A stretch of DNA of 64,000 nucleotides, taken from assembly GCF_008632075.1 (NCBI RefSeq), contig NZ_VWVM01000003.1, positions 248,001 to 312,000 of the forward strand, written 5' to 3'. This stretch comes from Candidatus Pantoea gossypiicola (GTDB lineage Bacteria; Pseudomonadota; Gammaproteobacteria; Enterobacterales; Enterobacteriaceae). The notes beneath the pieces were generated by a model. The model saw only the letters and a program-made list of their open reading frames with translations, did not search any database and was not told the origin of the DNA. The position numbers and the translations under genes were made by a program. Within the stretch, counting starts at the first letter, position 1. Every line of letters begins with the position of its first letter. Shown piece by piece: positions 15,988-27,050 of the stretch.

Positions 15988-18669
15988 TCAGTCCAGCATA
16001 TTGCGGATAACATAGTGCAGGATGCCGTCATTGCGGTAATAGGTCAGCTCATTACCGGTATCGATGCGACAACGGGTGTCCAGCTCTTCTTTACTGCCGT
16101 CAGCACGGGTCAGCGTGACTTTCACGCTACAGCCTGGCGTGAGTGCCTGAAGATTTTCCACATCAATGCGCTCTTCACCGGTCAGCCCCAGGCTTTTACG
16201 CGTCACACCCTGCGGAAACTCCAGAGGCAGAATGCCCATCCCTATCAGGTTGGAGCGGTGAATACGCTCAAACGATTCGGCAATGACGACCCTAACTCCC
16301 TGCAAACGTGGCCCTTTAGCGGCCCAGTCGCGGCTGGAGCCGGACCCATACTCTTTACCCGCAATGACCGCCAGCGGCACGCCTTCCGCCTGGTATTTCA
16401 TTGCAGCATCGTAGATAGCCAATTGTTCGCCACTCGGATAGTGTCGTGTGTAGCCGCCTTCTACGCCTGGCACCATCTCATTGCGGATACGGATATTGGC
16501 AAAGGTGCCGCGCATCATCACCTCATGGTTACCACGACGCGACCCATAGGAGTTAAAGTCGTTGCGCTCAACGCCGTGTGACAGCAGATAGCGTCCGGCG
16601 GGACTTTCCGCTTTAATGCTGCCCGCTGGCGAGATATGGTCCGTGGTGACAGAGTCGCCCAGCAGGGCGAGCACCCGCGCACCGCGAATATCCTGCACCG
16701 GCTTAGGCTCTTTCTCCATATCATCAAAGAACGGCGACAGACGGATGTATGTCGAGCCTTCATCCCAGTCGTACGTTGCCGCTTCACTGACCCTGATCGC
16801 CTGCCACTCTGGCGTGCCATCAAAGACTTCTGCGTATTCTTTGTGGAACATATCACTGGTGACCTGCTGCACGGCTGTAGCGATCTCTTCGGGCGACGGC
16901 CAGATATCTTTCAGGTAGACCGGCTGGCCCTGCTGATCCTTGCCCAGCGGCTCCGTCTGCAGGTTGATCTTCATATTACCCGCCAGCGCGTAAGCCACTA
17001 CCAGCGGCGGTGAAGCCAGCCAGTTGGTTTTAATCAGCGGATGAATGCGGCCTTCAAAGTTGCGGTTGCCGGATAAAACGGCACCGACTGTGAGATCGCC
17101 TGCTTTGATCGCAGACTCAATCTCATCTTTCAGCGGGCCGGAGTTACCGATACAGGTGGTGCAGCCGTAGCCTACCAGGTTAAAGCCCAATTCGTCGAGA
17201 TATGAGGTCAGCTGCGCGACGGCCAGATAATCGGAAACCACTTTAGAACCGGGTGCCAGAGAAGCTTTGACCCACGGCTGACGTTTCAGCCCACGCTCTA
17301 CCGCTTTCTTCGCCAGTAAACCGGCCGCCATCAGCACACTAGGGTTAGAGGTGTTGGTACAGGAGGTAATCGCACTGATTACCACCGCGCCATCGGTCAG
17401 TGTGTGAGTCAGGCCGGTGTCGCTATCGGTATACTCAACATTTTTATGCGGTTTTTGCGCCTGGTTCACTTCCAGCTCGTTGCTGGCATCAAACGCAGCG
17501 GGCACATCGCCCAGCGACACCCTGTCCTGCGGACGTTTTGGTCCGGCCAGGCTTGACTCCACCTCGTTCATATCCAGTGCCAGGGTACTGGTGAAACGGG
17601 GCTCGTCGCCGGGATTGCGCCACAGACCCTGCGCTTTGGCATACGCTTCCACTAAGGCCACCTGATCGGCATCACGTCCGGTCAGCGTCATATAGCTCAG
17701 CGTGACGTCATCAACCGGGAAGAATCCGCAGGTCGCGCCATACTCCGGTGCCATGTTGGCAATGGTCGCACGGTCTGCCAGCGGCAGGTCGGCCAGGCCA
17801 TCACCGTAAAACTCAACGAATTTGCCGACAACGCCATGCTTACGCAGCATCTGAGTGACGGTCAGAACGAGGTCGGTTGCGGTAATGCCTGCGCGCAGTT
17901 TGCCGGTAAGTTTGAAACCTACGACATCCGGGATCAGCATCGAGACAGGCTGACCCAGCATAGCTGCTTCAGCTTCGATGCCCCCTACTCCCCATCCCAG
18001 CACGCCAAGCGCGTTAATCATGGTGGTGTGTGAATCGGTACCGACCAGCGTGTCGGGCCAGGCATACTCTTCGCCATTGAGGGTTTCATGCCAGATCGCC
18101 TTGCCGAGATATTCCAGGTTCACCTGATGGCAAATGCCAGTCCCCGGCGGCACGACGCGGAATTTATCAAACGCTTTCTGACCCCAGCGAAGGAAAACGT
18201 AGCGCTCATGGTTGCGTTCCATCTCCAGCCTGACGTTCTCTTCAAAAGCGTCATCATCACCAAAGTGGTCCACGGTGACCGAGTGGTCGATAACCAGATC
18301 GACGGGCGACAGTGGATTCACTTTGGCGACATCGCCGCCCAGACGATTCACCGCTTCACGCATGGCCGCCAGGTCGACTACGGCCGGCACGCCGGTAAAA
18401 TCCTGCATTAATACGCGGGCTGGCCGGTAGGCGATTTCGCGGTCGGCGTGAGCATCTTTCTGCCAGTCAACCAGCGCCTGGATGTCCTCTGTGGTGACAG
18501 AGTCGCCATCCTGCCAGCGCAGTAAGTTTTCCAGCAGAACTTTGAGAGATTTGGGCAGGCTATCGATGTTGCCGAGATGTTGAGCCGCACGGGGAAGACT
18601 GAAGATGTGATATTTGTTGGTGTCGACCTGCAGTATTTCCTGACTCAGCTCGCGTAGGGTAGACGACAT
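15988..18669 (-). CDS. acnA: Aconitate hydratase A
   Basis: Stress and stationary-phase aconitase of the TCA cycle (citrate to isocitrate), a monomeric [4Fe-4S] enzyme that also binds mRNA as apo-protein. 893 aa (E. coli 891). The cluster cysteines are present in [10 protein letters not shown] (near residue 437) and [10 protein letters not shown] (near 503 and 506). The swivel domain begins near residue 680 and carries [10 protein letters not shown]. The ATG 18669 has AAGGAGG six bases upstream; an in-frame ATG at 18690 would add seven residues and overlap that site. Three tiny genes lie upstream on the same strand. Confidence 0.97.
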   Translation of the reverse strand: MSSTLRELSQEILQVDTNKYHIFSLPRAAQHLGNIDSLPKSLKVLLENLLRWQDGDSVTTEDIQALVDWQKDAHADREIAYRPARVLMQDFTGVPAVVDLAAMREAVNRLGGDVAKVNPLSPVDLVIDHSVTVDHFGDDDAFEENVRLEMERNHERYVFLRWGQKAFDKFRVVPPGTGICHQVNLEYLGKAIWHETLNGEEYAWPDTLVGTDSHTTMINALGVLGWGVGGIEAEAAMLGQPVSMLIPDVVGFKLTGKLRAGITATDLVLTVTQMLRKHGVVGKFVEFYGDGLADLPLADRATIANMAPEYGATCGFFPVDDVTLSYMTLTGRDADQVALVEAYAKAQGLWRNPGDEPRFTSTLALDMNEVESSLAGPKRPQDRVSLGDVPAAFDASNELEVNQAQKPHKNVEYTDSDTGLTHTLTDGAVVISAITSCTNTSNPSVLMAAGLLAKKAVERGLKRQPWVKASLAPGSKVVSDYLAVAQLTSYLDELGFNLVGYGCTTCIGNSGPLKDEIESAIKAGDLTVGAVLSGNRNFEGRIHPLIKTNWLASPPLVVAYALAGNMKINLQTEPLGKDQQGQPVYLKDIWPSPEEIATAVQQVTSDMFHKEYAEVFDGTPEWQAIRVSEAATYDWDEGSTYIRLSPFFDDMEKEPKPVQDIRGARVLALLGDSVTTDHISPAGSIKAESPAGRYLLSHGVERNDFNSYGSRRGNHEVMMRGTFANIRIRNEMVPGVEGGYTRHYPSGEQLAIYDAAMKYQAEGVPLAVIAGKEYGSGSSRDWAAKGPRLQGVRVVIAESFERIHRSNLIGMGILPLEFPQGVTRKSLGLTGEERIDVENLQALTPGCSVKVTLTRADGSKEELDTRCRIDTGNELTYYRNDGILHYVIRNMLD

Positions 18670-18784
18670 AGCTCCTCCTTTTTCATTCATGGTCTTAAAC
18701 CTTAGTGAGACAAAGGTTTATGTTAAAGATAGACCACAAATTCGTTAACGTTTTGATTACAACACAAATTGCTACAATCGCCGA

Positions 18785-18816
18785 AAACGAAAATGCCCCG
18801 TGAAAACACGAGGCAT
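18785..18816 (-). terminator. Terminator-like hairpin upstream of acnA
   Basis: Minus strand GATGCCTCGTG, TTTT, CACGGGGCAT then TTTTCGTTTTC: stem of about 9 bp with one mismatch and a T-rich tail, between the 27-codon gene and the acnA promoter region. Confidence 0.6.
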
Positions 18817-18840
18817 CAGAAAGAGGTGATTTAATTCAAA

Positions 18841-18924
18841 TTACAGCGTTATCCACACCGCCGCAGACCAGAACGCAAAGGAGAAAGCATACGCGCTAAG
18901 CCAGGACATTTTAATAATATTCAT
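18841..18924 (-). CDS. 27-aa single-helix membrane microprotein
   Basis: A 28-codon frame, too short for usual gene finding, starting MNIIKMSWLSAY and ending AAVWITL. It is almost wholly one membrane-spanning helix (about residues 7-26) rich in Trp, Phe and Ala. The evidence for translation is a strong ribosome binding site (GAAGGAGTG, eight bases before ATG) and a terminator-like hairpin just after the stop. Its place, between yciX and acnA, is that of a reported E. coli microprotein (ymiC), but I cannot confirm sequence relationship. Function unknown; it may be co-transcribed with ymiA and yciX. Confidence 0.6.
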   Translation of the reverse strand: MNIIKMSWLSAYAFSFAFWSAAVWITL

Positions 18925-19083
18925 TTGGTTCACTCCTTCGCCGGAATCGGGCGTAAAAGTTTTTGCGGTCGCCTGTCAATCGGCGACACCCTTTGGTCTT
19001 ACAGGATGTGGAAAGGGGCATTTAAAAGCCCACCGGAAACACCGGTTATAAAAGAGCAGTGACGAATAGATGGTCTTACAACG

Positions 19084-19263
19084 TTATTTGTTTTTAGGGT
19101 CCAGAAACGACTCAATAAAAAGTCGCTGATTATCACTCAAGTCCCATGACTCGGGGATAGACACTTTTTCGTCCTTTGCAAGGGCTTCTTTTCCTTTGCA
19201 GGATACTGGCTTGTGCTGACCCGTGGTCAAAGAACGCTTATGACTGAGTGTATGTGCCCACAT
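19084..19263 (-). CDS. yciX: Small protein at the yciX position
   Basis: A 59-codon frame beginning MWAHTLSHKRSLTTGQ and ending RLFIESFLDPKNK. Its ATG is only 4 bp beyond the ymiA stop, so it reads as the second gene of a ymiA-yciX operon, the arrangement known upstream of acnA in E. coli. The basic N-terminal half and acidic SIPESWDLSDNQRLFIESF half show no membrane helix and no known domain. The symbol rests on position more than on clear similarity. No strong Shine-Dalgarno is present, which suggests coupling to ymiA. Confidence 0.55.
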   Translation of the reverse strand: MWAHTLSHKRSLTTGQHKPVSCKGKEALAKDEKVSIPESWDLSDNQRLFIESFLDPKNK

Positions 19264-19267
19264 GGCT

Positions 19268-19426
19268 TTAGCCCCAGATACGCCAAATCATTAACGCTAC
19301 AACCACCCAGAACAGCGCAGAGGCAGCGAATACGGTTAACCAGGCATTGCGACGGGTATTGCCAGTACGCTCAACCTTGGTGCTTTTTGCCGGGAAACCC
19401 GGTTGTACAGTCAGTCGTGTATTCAT
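19268..19426 (-). CDS. ymiA: YmiA-family small membrane protein
   Basis: A 52-aa protein with a polar basic N terminus and one C-terminal helix, AWLTVFAASALFWVVVALMI, then WRIWG. The tail is a clear match to E. coli YmiA (a 46-aa protein ending in SALFWVVVALLIWKVWG as I recall it), and the location between cysB and acnA is conserved. Role unknown. No good ribosome binding site is seen upstream of the ATG at 19426 (GAGAG lies about 15 bases away). Confidence 0.8.
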   Translation of the reverse strand: MNTRLTVQPGFPAKSTKVERTGNTRRNAWLTVFAASALFWVVVALMIWRIWG

Positions 19427-19872
19427 AGTTTTTGATAATCACTCTCAACAAAATGATTGATAACATCGATTAAGATTTAGGAGGAATCCTAAACGCGTTA
19501 AGGCCAAAAATCCAGTTATTTTTATTGAGTAAAACGATTAACGGTATTAATCAATAGGCTTCGGTAACGTAAGAAATCATTAACTCCTGAACGAATATTT
19601 AATTAAACAGACAACTAATAAATTTGAGTTAATTTAAAAACAGATCCACTTAAAACTAAAGGCGAATCTAAAGAACCTTATGTTTACTGGCTTCACACTT
19701 CAGCTCTTAACTGGAGTATGGGAATAATCCTGGCGAGTCGCAAAGTGACATAGTTAAAAGTGTGTTGTATTTCGCATTTAAGAAAGCCCAACCGGAAAAC
19801 ATGTGATCAATGTTTCATTTACAAAAAAATCATAAAAACTTTTGATTCTCATTTGGCGCTAAAGCCTGGCAA
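19427..19872. other. AT-rich gap between cysB and ymiA
   Basis: About 450 bp with no supported gene, markedly A/T-rich (many TTAA and AATT steps). It must hold the promoter of the ymiA group. I see no clear operator. Confidence 0.45.
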
Positions 19873-19898
19873 CAAAAAAGGCTGCACCAGGCAGCCTT
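19873..19898 (-). terminator. Terminator of cysB
   Basis: Minus strand AAGGCTGC, CTGGT, GCAGCCTTTTTTG: 8-bp stem followed by six T, shortly after the cysB stop. Confidence 0.85.
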
Positions 19899-19922
19899 AT
19901 GTTGTCGTGGAGAGCATCAACG

Positions 19923-20957
<1,035 letters not shown>

Positions 20958-21055
20958 TCAAGAAATGCTATGCATCAGGAAAGGTCGGAAATGCTATAAC
21001 AACTATATCAGTTTAAGTGACAGAGTAGAACGGATTGATATAAGGCTCAGAAAAA

Positions 21056-21073
21056 GGCCAGCGAGCGCTGGCC
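21056..21073 (-). terminator. Second hairpin downstream of topA
   Basis: GGCCAGC-GAGC-GCTGGCC followed on the minus strand by five T: a proper intrinsic terminator about 80 bp beyond the first topA hairpin and with the same stem sequence. Confidence 0.75.
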
Positions 21074-21130
21074 TGAATGTGGTGCATTGTCACTATCAGT
21101 GGACAAATCGGGTAAGCACAGTAAGAAGAA

Positions 21131-21148
21131 GGCCAGCAAAGGCTGGCC
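21131..21148 (-). terminator. First hairpin downstream of topA
   Basis: GGCCAGC-CTTT-GCTGGCC immediately after the topA stop; its minus-strand tail is CTTCTTCTT rather than pure T, so a weaker terminator backed up by the copy at 21056-21073. Confidence 0.65.
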
Positions 21149-21154
21149 TTTGAA

Positions 21155-23779
21155 TTACTTTTTCGCTTCCTGCCACTTGCCATCTATATAGAAGGCGGAC
21201 CAGCCGGTTGCCTTACCCTCTTTTTCAGAGGACACATACTGCTGTTTGGTTTTGCGGCTGAAGCGTACCAGTGTTTTATTGCCTTCCGGATCGGCTACTG
21301 GCGCGTCAGCCAGATATTTGAGCTTCTCAGGCAGACGATCTTTGAAGCGCTGAAGCTCCTCCACCAGCGGTGCACGCGTTTCGCGTGATTTCGGGAAGGT
21401 GTTGGCCGCAAGGAAAACGCCCGCTGCGCCGTCACGCAACACGAAGTAAGCATCGGACTTCTCACACGCCAGCTCTGGCAGTGGAACCGGATCTTCTTTC
21501 GGCGGTGCAACTTCACCACTGCGCAGAATCTTGCGGGTGTTTTTGCACTCTTCGTTGGTACACGCCATGTACTTACCAAAGCGTCCCATTTTCAGGTGCA
21601 TCTCCGAACCACACTTCTCGCACTCCACTATCGGGCCGTCATAGCCTTTGATGCGGAATTCGCCCTTCTCGATTTCGTAACCGTCACACTCCGGGTTATT
21701 ACCACAAACGTGCAGTTTTCGTTCGTTGTCGATCAGATAGCTGTCCATCGCGGTGCCACACTTCTGGCAGCGTCGACGGGCACGCAGGGCGTTAGTTTCA
21801 GCATCGTCGCCTTCCAGAATATTGAGGACTTCATTTTCCGGAATCAGGTTGATGGTCTGCTTGCAGCGCTCTTTAGGCGGCAGCGCATAGCCGGAACAGC
21901 CCAGAAAAACACCGGTACTGGCGGTACGGATTCCCATCTGACGACTACAGGTCGGACACTCAATTGAGGTCAGCACCATCTGGTTCGGTTGCATGCCACC
22001 TTCTTCAGGATCTTTCTCAGCCAGTTCAAGCTGCTGAGTAAAGTCAGCGAAGAAGTGATCGAGAACCGCTTTCCATTGCGCCTCGTTATTGGCCACCTGG
22101 TCGAGGTTGCTCTCCATGCGGGCGGTGAAATCATAATTCATCAGTTCGCGGAAGTTCTCTTCCAGACGATCGGTGACGATTTCACCCATTTTTTCCGCAT
22201 AGAAGCGGCGGTTTTCTACCCGCACGTAGCCACGATCCTGAATGGTCGAGGTAATGGCCGCATAAGTGGATGGACGACCAATGCCGCGCTTCTCAAGTTC
22301 ACGCACCAGTGACGCTTCGCTGAAGCGCGCCGGGGGCTTGGTGAAGTGCTGACCCGGAAGAAGCTGTTGCAGATCCAGAACATCACCCACGCTGACGGCA
22401 GGCAATGTACGATCTTCATCATTCTTACGCAGCGCTGGCATGACTTTGGTCCAGCCATCGAAACGCAGAATACGGCCTTTTGCTTTGAGTTTAAATTCAC
22501 CCGCCGCCGCTGTAATGGTGCTGGAGTCATATTTTGCTGGTGTCATCTGACAGGCAACAAACTGACGCCAGATCAGCTGATAGAGTTTCTGCGCATCCGC
22601 TTCCATATCCTTCAGCTTTTCCGCCACCACTTCCACATCAGATGGACGAATCGCTTCGTGCGCTTCCTGGGAGTTCTCTTTGCTGGCGTAAGTAATGGCG
22701 TTTTCAGGCAGATACTTTTTGCCAAAATTACTTTCGATATAGCCACGCGCCATGGCGACTGCATCCTGACTCAGGTTGGTCGAGTCGGTACGCATATAAG
22801 TGATGTGACCGGCTTCGTACAGGCGCTGAGCCATCATCATCGTTTTCTTCACGCCAAAGCCCAGACGCGTACTGGCAGCCTGCTGCAGTGTGGAGGTAAT
22901 GTAAGGTGCGCCCGGCTTGCTGCTGGTCGGCTTATCTTCGCGGTCAATGATCTCATAGCGCGCTTTTTCCAGCAGCGCTACCGCGGCATAGGTCTCGTCG
23001 CGATTGACAGGACGGAAGACTTTATCACCTTTGTGCGTCACGTCCATCGACAGCTCATCGCCTTTTGGCGTAGTCAGTGCGGCATTAACTTCCCAGTACT
23101 CTTCGGGAACAAAGGCTTTGATTTCACGTTCACGTTCCACCACCAGGCGAACCGCAACAGATTGCACACGTCCGGCCGAGAGACCACGGGCGATTTTTTT
23201 CCACAGCAGTGGCGAGACCATATAGCCCACCACGCGGTCCATGAAACGACGCGCCTGCTGAGCATTTACCCGATCGATATTCAGTTCGCCCGGCTTTTCA
23301 AATGCCTGACGAATCGCATTTTTGGTGATTTCATTAAAGACCACGCGGCTGAAACGCGAGTCATCTCCACCGATCACTTCCCGCAGGTGCCAGGCGATGG
23401 CTTCCCCTTCGCGGTCAAGGTCGGTTGCGAGATAGATGTGGTCAGCATTGGCGGCTAACGCCTTCAGTTCAGCAACCACTTTCTCTTTGCCGGGCAGAAT
23501 CTGATAATCCGCTTCCCAGCCGTGATAAGGGTCTACACCCATGCGGCTGACGAGTGCAGCTTTCTCATCTTTTTTTACTTTTTTAACTTTCTTGTCAGTT
23601 GAAGCGTCGTTGACTTTCTTATCTGTCGAAGCGTCAGCACTCTTCTTCGCGGTTGAACCACTGGTCGGCAGATCCCGGATATGACCCACGCTGGATTTAA
23701 CCACGTAGTCACTACCCAGGTATTTATTGATTGTTTTAGCCTTTGCCGGGGACTCAACAATAACGAGTGCTTTACCCAT
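21155..23779 (-). CDS. topA: DNA topoisomerase I
   Basis: Type IA topoisomerase that relaxes negative supercoils. 874 aa against 865 in E. coli. N-terminal TOPRIM domain ([40 protein letters not shown]), active-site Tyr expected at 328 in [12 protein letters not shown], and three C-terminal four-cysteine zinc fingers (CPTCSRQ..., CQKCGTAM..., CEKCGSEM...) before the C-terminal zinc-ribbon-like domains. The nine extra residues are explained by a tandem in-frame repeat [18 protein letters not shown] near residues 49-68, in the flexible linker. The ATG at 23779 is the family start. Confidence 0.97.
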   Translation of the reverse strand: MGKALVIVESPAKAKTINKYLGSDYVVKSSVGHIRDLPTSGSTAKKSADASTDKKVNDASTDKKVKKVKKDEKAALVSRMGVDPYHGWEADYQILPGKEKVVAELKALAANADHIYLATDLDREGEAIAWHLREVIGGDDSRFSRVVFNEITKNAIRQAFEKPGELNIDRVNAQQARRFMDRVVGYMVSPLLWKKIARGLSAGRVQSVAVRLVVEREREIKAFVPEEYWEVNAALTTPKGDELSMDVTHKGDKVFRPVNRDETYAAVALLEKARYEIIDREDKPTSSKPGAPYITSTLQQAASTRLGFGVKKTMMMAQRLYEAGHITYMRTDSTNLSQDAVAMARGYIESNFGKKYLPENAITYASKENSQEAHEAIRPSDVEVVAEKLKDMEADAQKLYQLIWRQFVACQMTPAKYDSSTITAAAGEFKLKAKGRILRFDGWTKVMPALRKNDEDRTLPAVSVGDVLDLQQLLPGQHFTKPPARFSEASLVRELEKRGIGRPSTYAAITSTIQDRGYVRVENRRFYAEKMGEIVTDRLEENFRELMNYDFTARMESNLDQVANNEAQWKAVLDHFFADFTQQLELAEKDPEEGGMQPNQMVLTSIECPTCSRQMGIRTASTGVFLGCSGYALPPKERCKQTINLIPENEVLNILEGDDAETNALRARRRCQKCGTAMDSYLIDNERKLHVCGNNPECDGYEIEKGEFRIKGYDGPIVECEKCGSEMHLKMGRFGKYMACTNEECKNTRKILRSGEVAPPKEDPVPLPELACEKSDAYFVLRDGAAGVFLAANTFPKSRETRAPLVEELQRFKDRLPEKLKYLADAPVADPEGNKTLVRFSRKTKQQYVSSEKEGKATGWSAFYIDGKWQEAKK

Positions 23780-24150
23780 ATTTACCTTTACCTAATGAAA
23801 ACATCCTGCTTAACGGGAGAGGATTGGATGCCCAAAAACCCAGTGGGTTCAATATTGCTGCGCCTGTTTAACATTTCAAGGCGGAGGGGTCAATCTCAGA
23901 TCAGATGATGTAGCATGATGCAACTGCATGATAAAGCGTACTTTTTCCATCTGAACTCTTCGCACATCCTGGTGCAAAATCCCTGAAATCGGAATCGCCC
24001 ACACTCTACCTGATAAAATCTGTTACGCAACTTAATTAGCACTCAGCCCGAACTTACGCCAGGTTTTCATCGTTTAGATCGATTTGTCATAGCGCGTGAC
24101 AGGCCAGTAATATAGAAAGGATTTGGATGCTGTCAAAAAGGAGCGAATAT
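23780..24150. promoter_or_regulatory. Divergent topA/yciN control region
   Basis: About 370 bp with no supported gene. On the minus strand CTTGAAA (23874-23880) is an exact sigma-32 -35 element, but no good CCCCAT follows at the right distance, so a heat-shock topA promoter (known in E. coli) is only suggested. Promoters for both genes must lie here. Confidence 0.4.
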
Positions 24151-24399
24151 ATGCAGAGATCAACTCAGGCTATTTCCCGCCAGGCATTGCTGGAAAAGGC
24201 CAATGCCCTGATTAAAGAACATGATGATTATTTAGCAGGCATGCAGGCGGATGAGGTGATTCAGCAGGCGGATGTACTGGTCTTTCGCGGCCCCTTCTTT
24301 CTTGATGCGGATGGACTGCCGACCACGAAAACCACGGCAGTGTTTAACGTCTTCAAATACCTTGCTGTGGAGCTGTCGCCGCGCTATCACCTGGAATAG
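24151..24399 (+). CDS. yciN: YciN family protein
   Basis: Small cytosolic protein of 82 aa (E. coli YciN 83 aa) of unknown function. Conserved core LLEKANALIKEHDDYLAGM, then VLVFRGPFFLDADGLPT and TAVFNVFKYLA. ATG 24151 follows AAAAAGGAGCGAATAT, a strong site; an in-frame ATG at 24127 lies before that site. Convergent with sohB and sharing a terminator. Confidence 0.92.
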   Translation: MQRSTQAISRQALLEKANALIKEHDDYLAGMQADEVIQQADVLVFRGPFFLDADGLPTTKTTAVFNVFKYLAVELSPRYHLE

Positions 24400-24400
24400 A

Positions 24401-24423
24401 AAACCCGGCACAGGCCGGGTTTC
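24401..24423. terminator. Shared terminator of yciN and sohB
   Basis: AAACCCGGC-ACAG-GCCGGGTTT between two convergent stops (24399 and 24427); A and T flanks make it usable both ways. Confidence 0.8.
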
Positions 24424-24426
24424 GCA

Positions 24427-25473
24427 TCAGAGCAGTGGCTTTTCGCCGCGCTGCCAGAGTTTCAGCAGCAACCGCTCAGCCACCGAGCCGGCGCTCTGGG
24501 TAAAACGGTCAATCATTTTACGACGGCGGGCGTAATGCACGCCAAGTACGCTGAATTGATCCATCTGACGGATGATCAGGTCATCGCTGGTGCCGATTTC
24601 GTCAATCAGGCCGAGATCCAGCGCCTGTCGACCATACCAGTGCTCACCGGTTGCTACCCGATCGATGTCGAGCGACGGGCGCATCTGGTGAACAAACTGC
24701 TTGAACAGCAGGTGCGTTTCATCAAGATCTTCCTGAAACTTCTCGCGCCCTTCGTCGGTATTCTCACCAAACAGCGTCAGCGTGCGCTTGTACTGTCCGG
24801 CGGTATGCAACTCAACGTCAATATCGTTACGCTTCAGCAGGCGGTTGAAGTTAGGGATTTGCGCAACCACGCCGATGGAGCCAATGATCGAGAACGGTGC
24901 GGCCACAATGCGATCGGCCACGCAGGCCATCATGTAGCCCCCGCTGGCTGCCACTTTATCTACGGCTGCCGTGATGCGCAGACCCGCATCGCGCAGACGC
25001 TGCAGCTGCGATGCTGCCAGGCCATAGCCATGCACCACGCCGCCCGGGCTTTCCAGGCGCAGCAGCACTTCGTCGCCAGGCTGCCTGACCGCCAGCACAG
25101 CTGAAATTTCTTCACGCAGTGAGCTCACCTCACCGGCATCCATGCTGCCTTTAAAATCGAGTACGTAGAGCGTGGGCTTAATGCTGTCTGTCTGTCCCTG
25201 CTTTGCCGCCTGTTTTTCCGCTTTGGCTTTCAGCTTTTCACTTTTTTTATGATTTTTCAGCCAGACTTTTTGCGCCTGCGGCTTCATTTTTGCCAGCTGC
25301 AAATCCTCTTTCATCTGCTGATAGTCATCACTCAGATGGGTCAGACGAAGCTGACCATTATGTGCCCGTTTGCGTAACGCGGCATTCATGATAATCATGA
25401 CAATCGCAGCGACGGCAACCACCAGTGTCACCGCTTTCGCTAAAAACAGTCCATACGTTGAAATAAAATCCAT
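24427..25473 (-). CDS. sohB: Inner-membrane S49 serine protease
   Basis: Signal-peptide-peptidase-A-like protease of family S49, 348 aa (E. coli SohB 349). One N-terminal membrane helix (about 8-30), a lysine-rich linker (70-95), then the protease domain from about 100. Candidate Ser-Lys dyad: Ser177 in DKVAASGGYMMA and Lys229 in HTAGQYKRTLT. In E. coli it is a multicopy suppressor of htrA loss, implying a periplasmic quality-control role. Start at 25473 is preceded by GAAGGCGACC; the frame runs on to 25680 but that part overlaps yciK and is not homologous. Confidence 0.95.
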   Translation of the reverse strand: MDFISTYGLFLAKAVTLVVAVAAIVMIIMNAALRKRAHNGQLRLTHLSDDYQQMKEDLQLAKMKPQAQKVWLKNHKKSEKLKAKAEKQAAKQGQTDSIKPTLYVLDFKGSMDAGEVSSLREEISAVLAVRQPGDEVLLRLESPGGVVHGYGLAASQLQRLRDAGLRITAAVDKVAASGGYMMACVADRIVAAPFSIIGSIGVVAQIPNFNRLLKRNDIDVELHTAGQYKRTLTLFGENTDEGREKFQEDLDETHLLFKQFVHQMRPSLDIDRVATGEHWYGRQALDLGLIDEIGTSDDLIIRQMDQFSVLGVHYARRRKMIDRFTQSAGSVAERLLLKLWQRGEKPLL

Positions 25474-25644
25474 CAGGTCGCCTTCACAAAAGAATAAAAA
25501 ACAATTCGCCAGTTTAGCCGTTTTACCCTGCTCCGTCGCCTGAAATGCCAGCAGCCGGCACAGAATGGGTGGTCTGGCGATTGCGCCCATTCGTAAATTC
25601 AGGCATAAAGCGGAATCATGCTGTTTTCGCTGGAGGACCCCGCT

Positions 25645-26406
25645 GTGTATTATCAACCAAAAAGCGACCTGCTCAATCACCGTATTATCCTGGTCACAGG
25701 TGCTTCAGATGGCATTGGCCGGGAAGCGGCGCTGACGTATGCCCGTTATGGCGCTGAAGTCATCCTGATGGGCCGTAACCCTCAGAAGCTTCAGCAGGTC
25801 AAAGAGGCAATCGATCAACTTAATAAATGTGCTGCTCATACCGTCGTGTTTGATCTGGCTGAAGCGACACCGGAACGTTGCCATCAGATAGCAGAACAGC
25901 TGTCACAGCAGTTTCCTCGCCTTGATGGCGTGCTGCACAATGCCGGTATCCTTGGTGAAATCGTTCCGCTGGCGGAACTCGACCCTCAGATCTGGCAACA
26001 GGTAATGAACATCAACCTGAACGCCACCTTCTTCCTGACCCAGGCGCTGTTGCCGCTGTTGTTAAAATCAGATGCCGGTTCACTGGTGTTTACCACCTCC
26101 AGCGTTGGCCGTACCGGTCGCGCGGGCTGGGGCGCTTACGCCGTCTCTAAATTTGCTACCGAAGGAATGATGCAGGTACTCGCCGATGAGTATAAAACGC
26201 AGGCATTGCGGGTGAACTGCATTAATCCGGGCGGGACGCGGACCAAAATGCGCGCCAGCGCCTTCCCGCAGGAAGATGCTAACAAGCTGAAAACACCTGC
26301 CGATCTGATGCCGCTCTACCTTTATCTGATGGGTGATGACAGCCGGCGCAAAACCGGTATCAGCTTTGATGCGCAGCCGGGCAGAAAACCCGGAGCCGCA
26401 GAGTAA
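25645..26406 (+). CDS. yciK: YciK short-chain dehydrogenase
   Basis: SDR-family oxidoreductase of 253 aa (E. coli YciK 252). TGASDGIG cofactor motif at 18-25, HNAG near 91, Ser of TSSVGR and YAVSK active-site segment, and INPGGTRTKMRASAFP after it. Substrate unknown. I take the GTG at 25645 as start: TGGAGGA stands eight bases before it and the protein then begins like the family (.YYQPK.DLLN). An ATG at 25618 would add nine residues. It is coupled to btuR by a TAATG overlap. Confidence 0.93.
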   Translation: MYYQPKSDLLNHRIILVTGASDGIGREAALTYARYGAEVILMGRNPQKLQQVKEAIDQLNKCAAHTVVFDLAEATPERCHQIAEQLSQQFPRLDGVLHNAGILGEIVPLAELDPQIWQQVMNINLNATFFLTQALLPLLLKSDAGSLVFTTSSVGRTGRAGWGAYAVSKFATEGMMQVLADEYKTQALRVNCINPGGTRTKMRASAFPQEDANKLKTPADLMPLYLYLMGDDSRRKTGISFDAQPGRKPGAAE

Positions 26407-26996
26407 TGGCTGACGATCGTCATCAGCAGCGTCAGCAGCGGCTAAAGGAGCAGGTTGATGCGCGGATTGCGGCAGCCACCGAGGTGCGTGGCATCCTGAT
26501 GGTGTTTACCGGCAATGGCAAAGGTAAAACCACCGCAGCTTTTGGCACCGCCCTGCGCGCCACCGGACACGGTAAGCGCGCAGCGGCTGTCCAGTTCATT
26601 AAAGGGGACTGGCCGAATGGTGAGCGTATCCTGCTGGAACAGCATGGTGTAGAGTTCCAGGTGATGGCAACGGGTTTCACATGGGATACGCAGAACCGCG
26701 AAACGGACACCGCCGCCTGTCTGGCCGTGTGGCAGCATGCAAAACGGATGCTGGCCGATACGCAGCTCGACCTGGTCGTGCTGGACGAAATAACCTATAT
26801 GGTCAGCATGGATTATCTGCCGCTGGACGACCTGATTATCGCTCTGCAACAGCGCCCTGCGCATCAGAGCGTAATCATTACCGGACGTGGCTGTCATCGT
26901 CGCCTGACCGAAATGGCAGATACAGTGACGGAGATGCGGCCGGTGAAGCACGCTTTTGATGCCGGTATTCAGGCTCAGCAGGGAATTGACTGGTAA
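26406..26996 (+). CDS. btuR: Cob(I)yrinic acid a,c-diamide adenosyltransferase
   Basis: Corrinoid adenosyltransferase (BtuR/CobO) that transfers the adenosyl group of ATP to cob(I)alamin; cytoplasmic. 196 aa as in E. coli. P-loop GNGKGKTT at 36-43, LVVLDEITYM near 125-134 and GRGCHRRL near the C terminus are family marks. Start overlaps the yciK stop. Confidence 0.97.
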   Translation: MADDRHQQRQQRLKEQVDARIAAATEVRGILMVFTGNGKGKTTAAFGTALRATGHGKRAAAVQFIKGDWPNGERILLEQHGVEFQVMATGFTWDTQNRETDTAACLAVWQHAKRMLADTQLDLVVLDEITYMVSMDYLPLDDLIIALQQRPAHQSVIITGRGCHRRLTEMADTVTEMRPVKHAFDAGIQAQQGIDW

Positions 26997-27005
26997 TATA
27001 AAAAG

Positions 27006-27032
27006 AAAACGCAGCCCTGGGGCTGCGTTTTT
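27006..27032. terminator. Shared terminator of btuR and rluB
   Basis: AAAACGCAGCC-CTGG-GGCTGCGTTTT between convergent genes; T-tracts appear on either strand. Confidence 0.88.
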
Positions 27033-27050
27033 AGCGATCGGGCAACGATA

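Noticed and set aside
22346-23458. A 370-codon open frame opposite topA
   Set aside because: Long but lies wholly inside topA on the other strand, without a binding site or known domain; the length follows from the codon use of topA.
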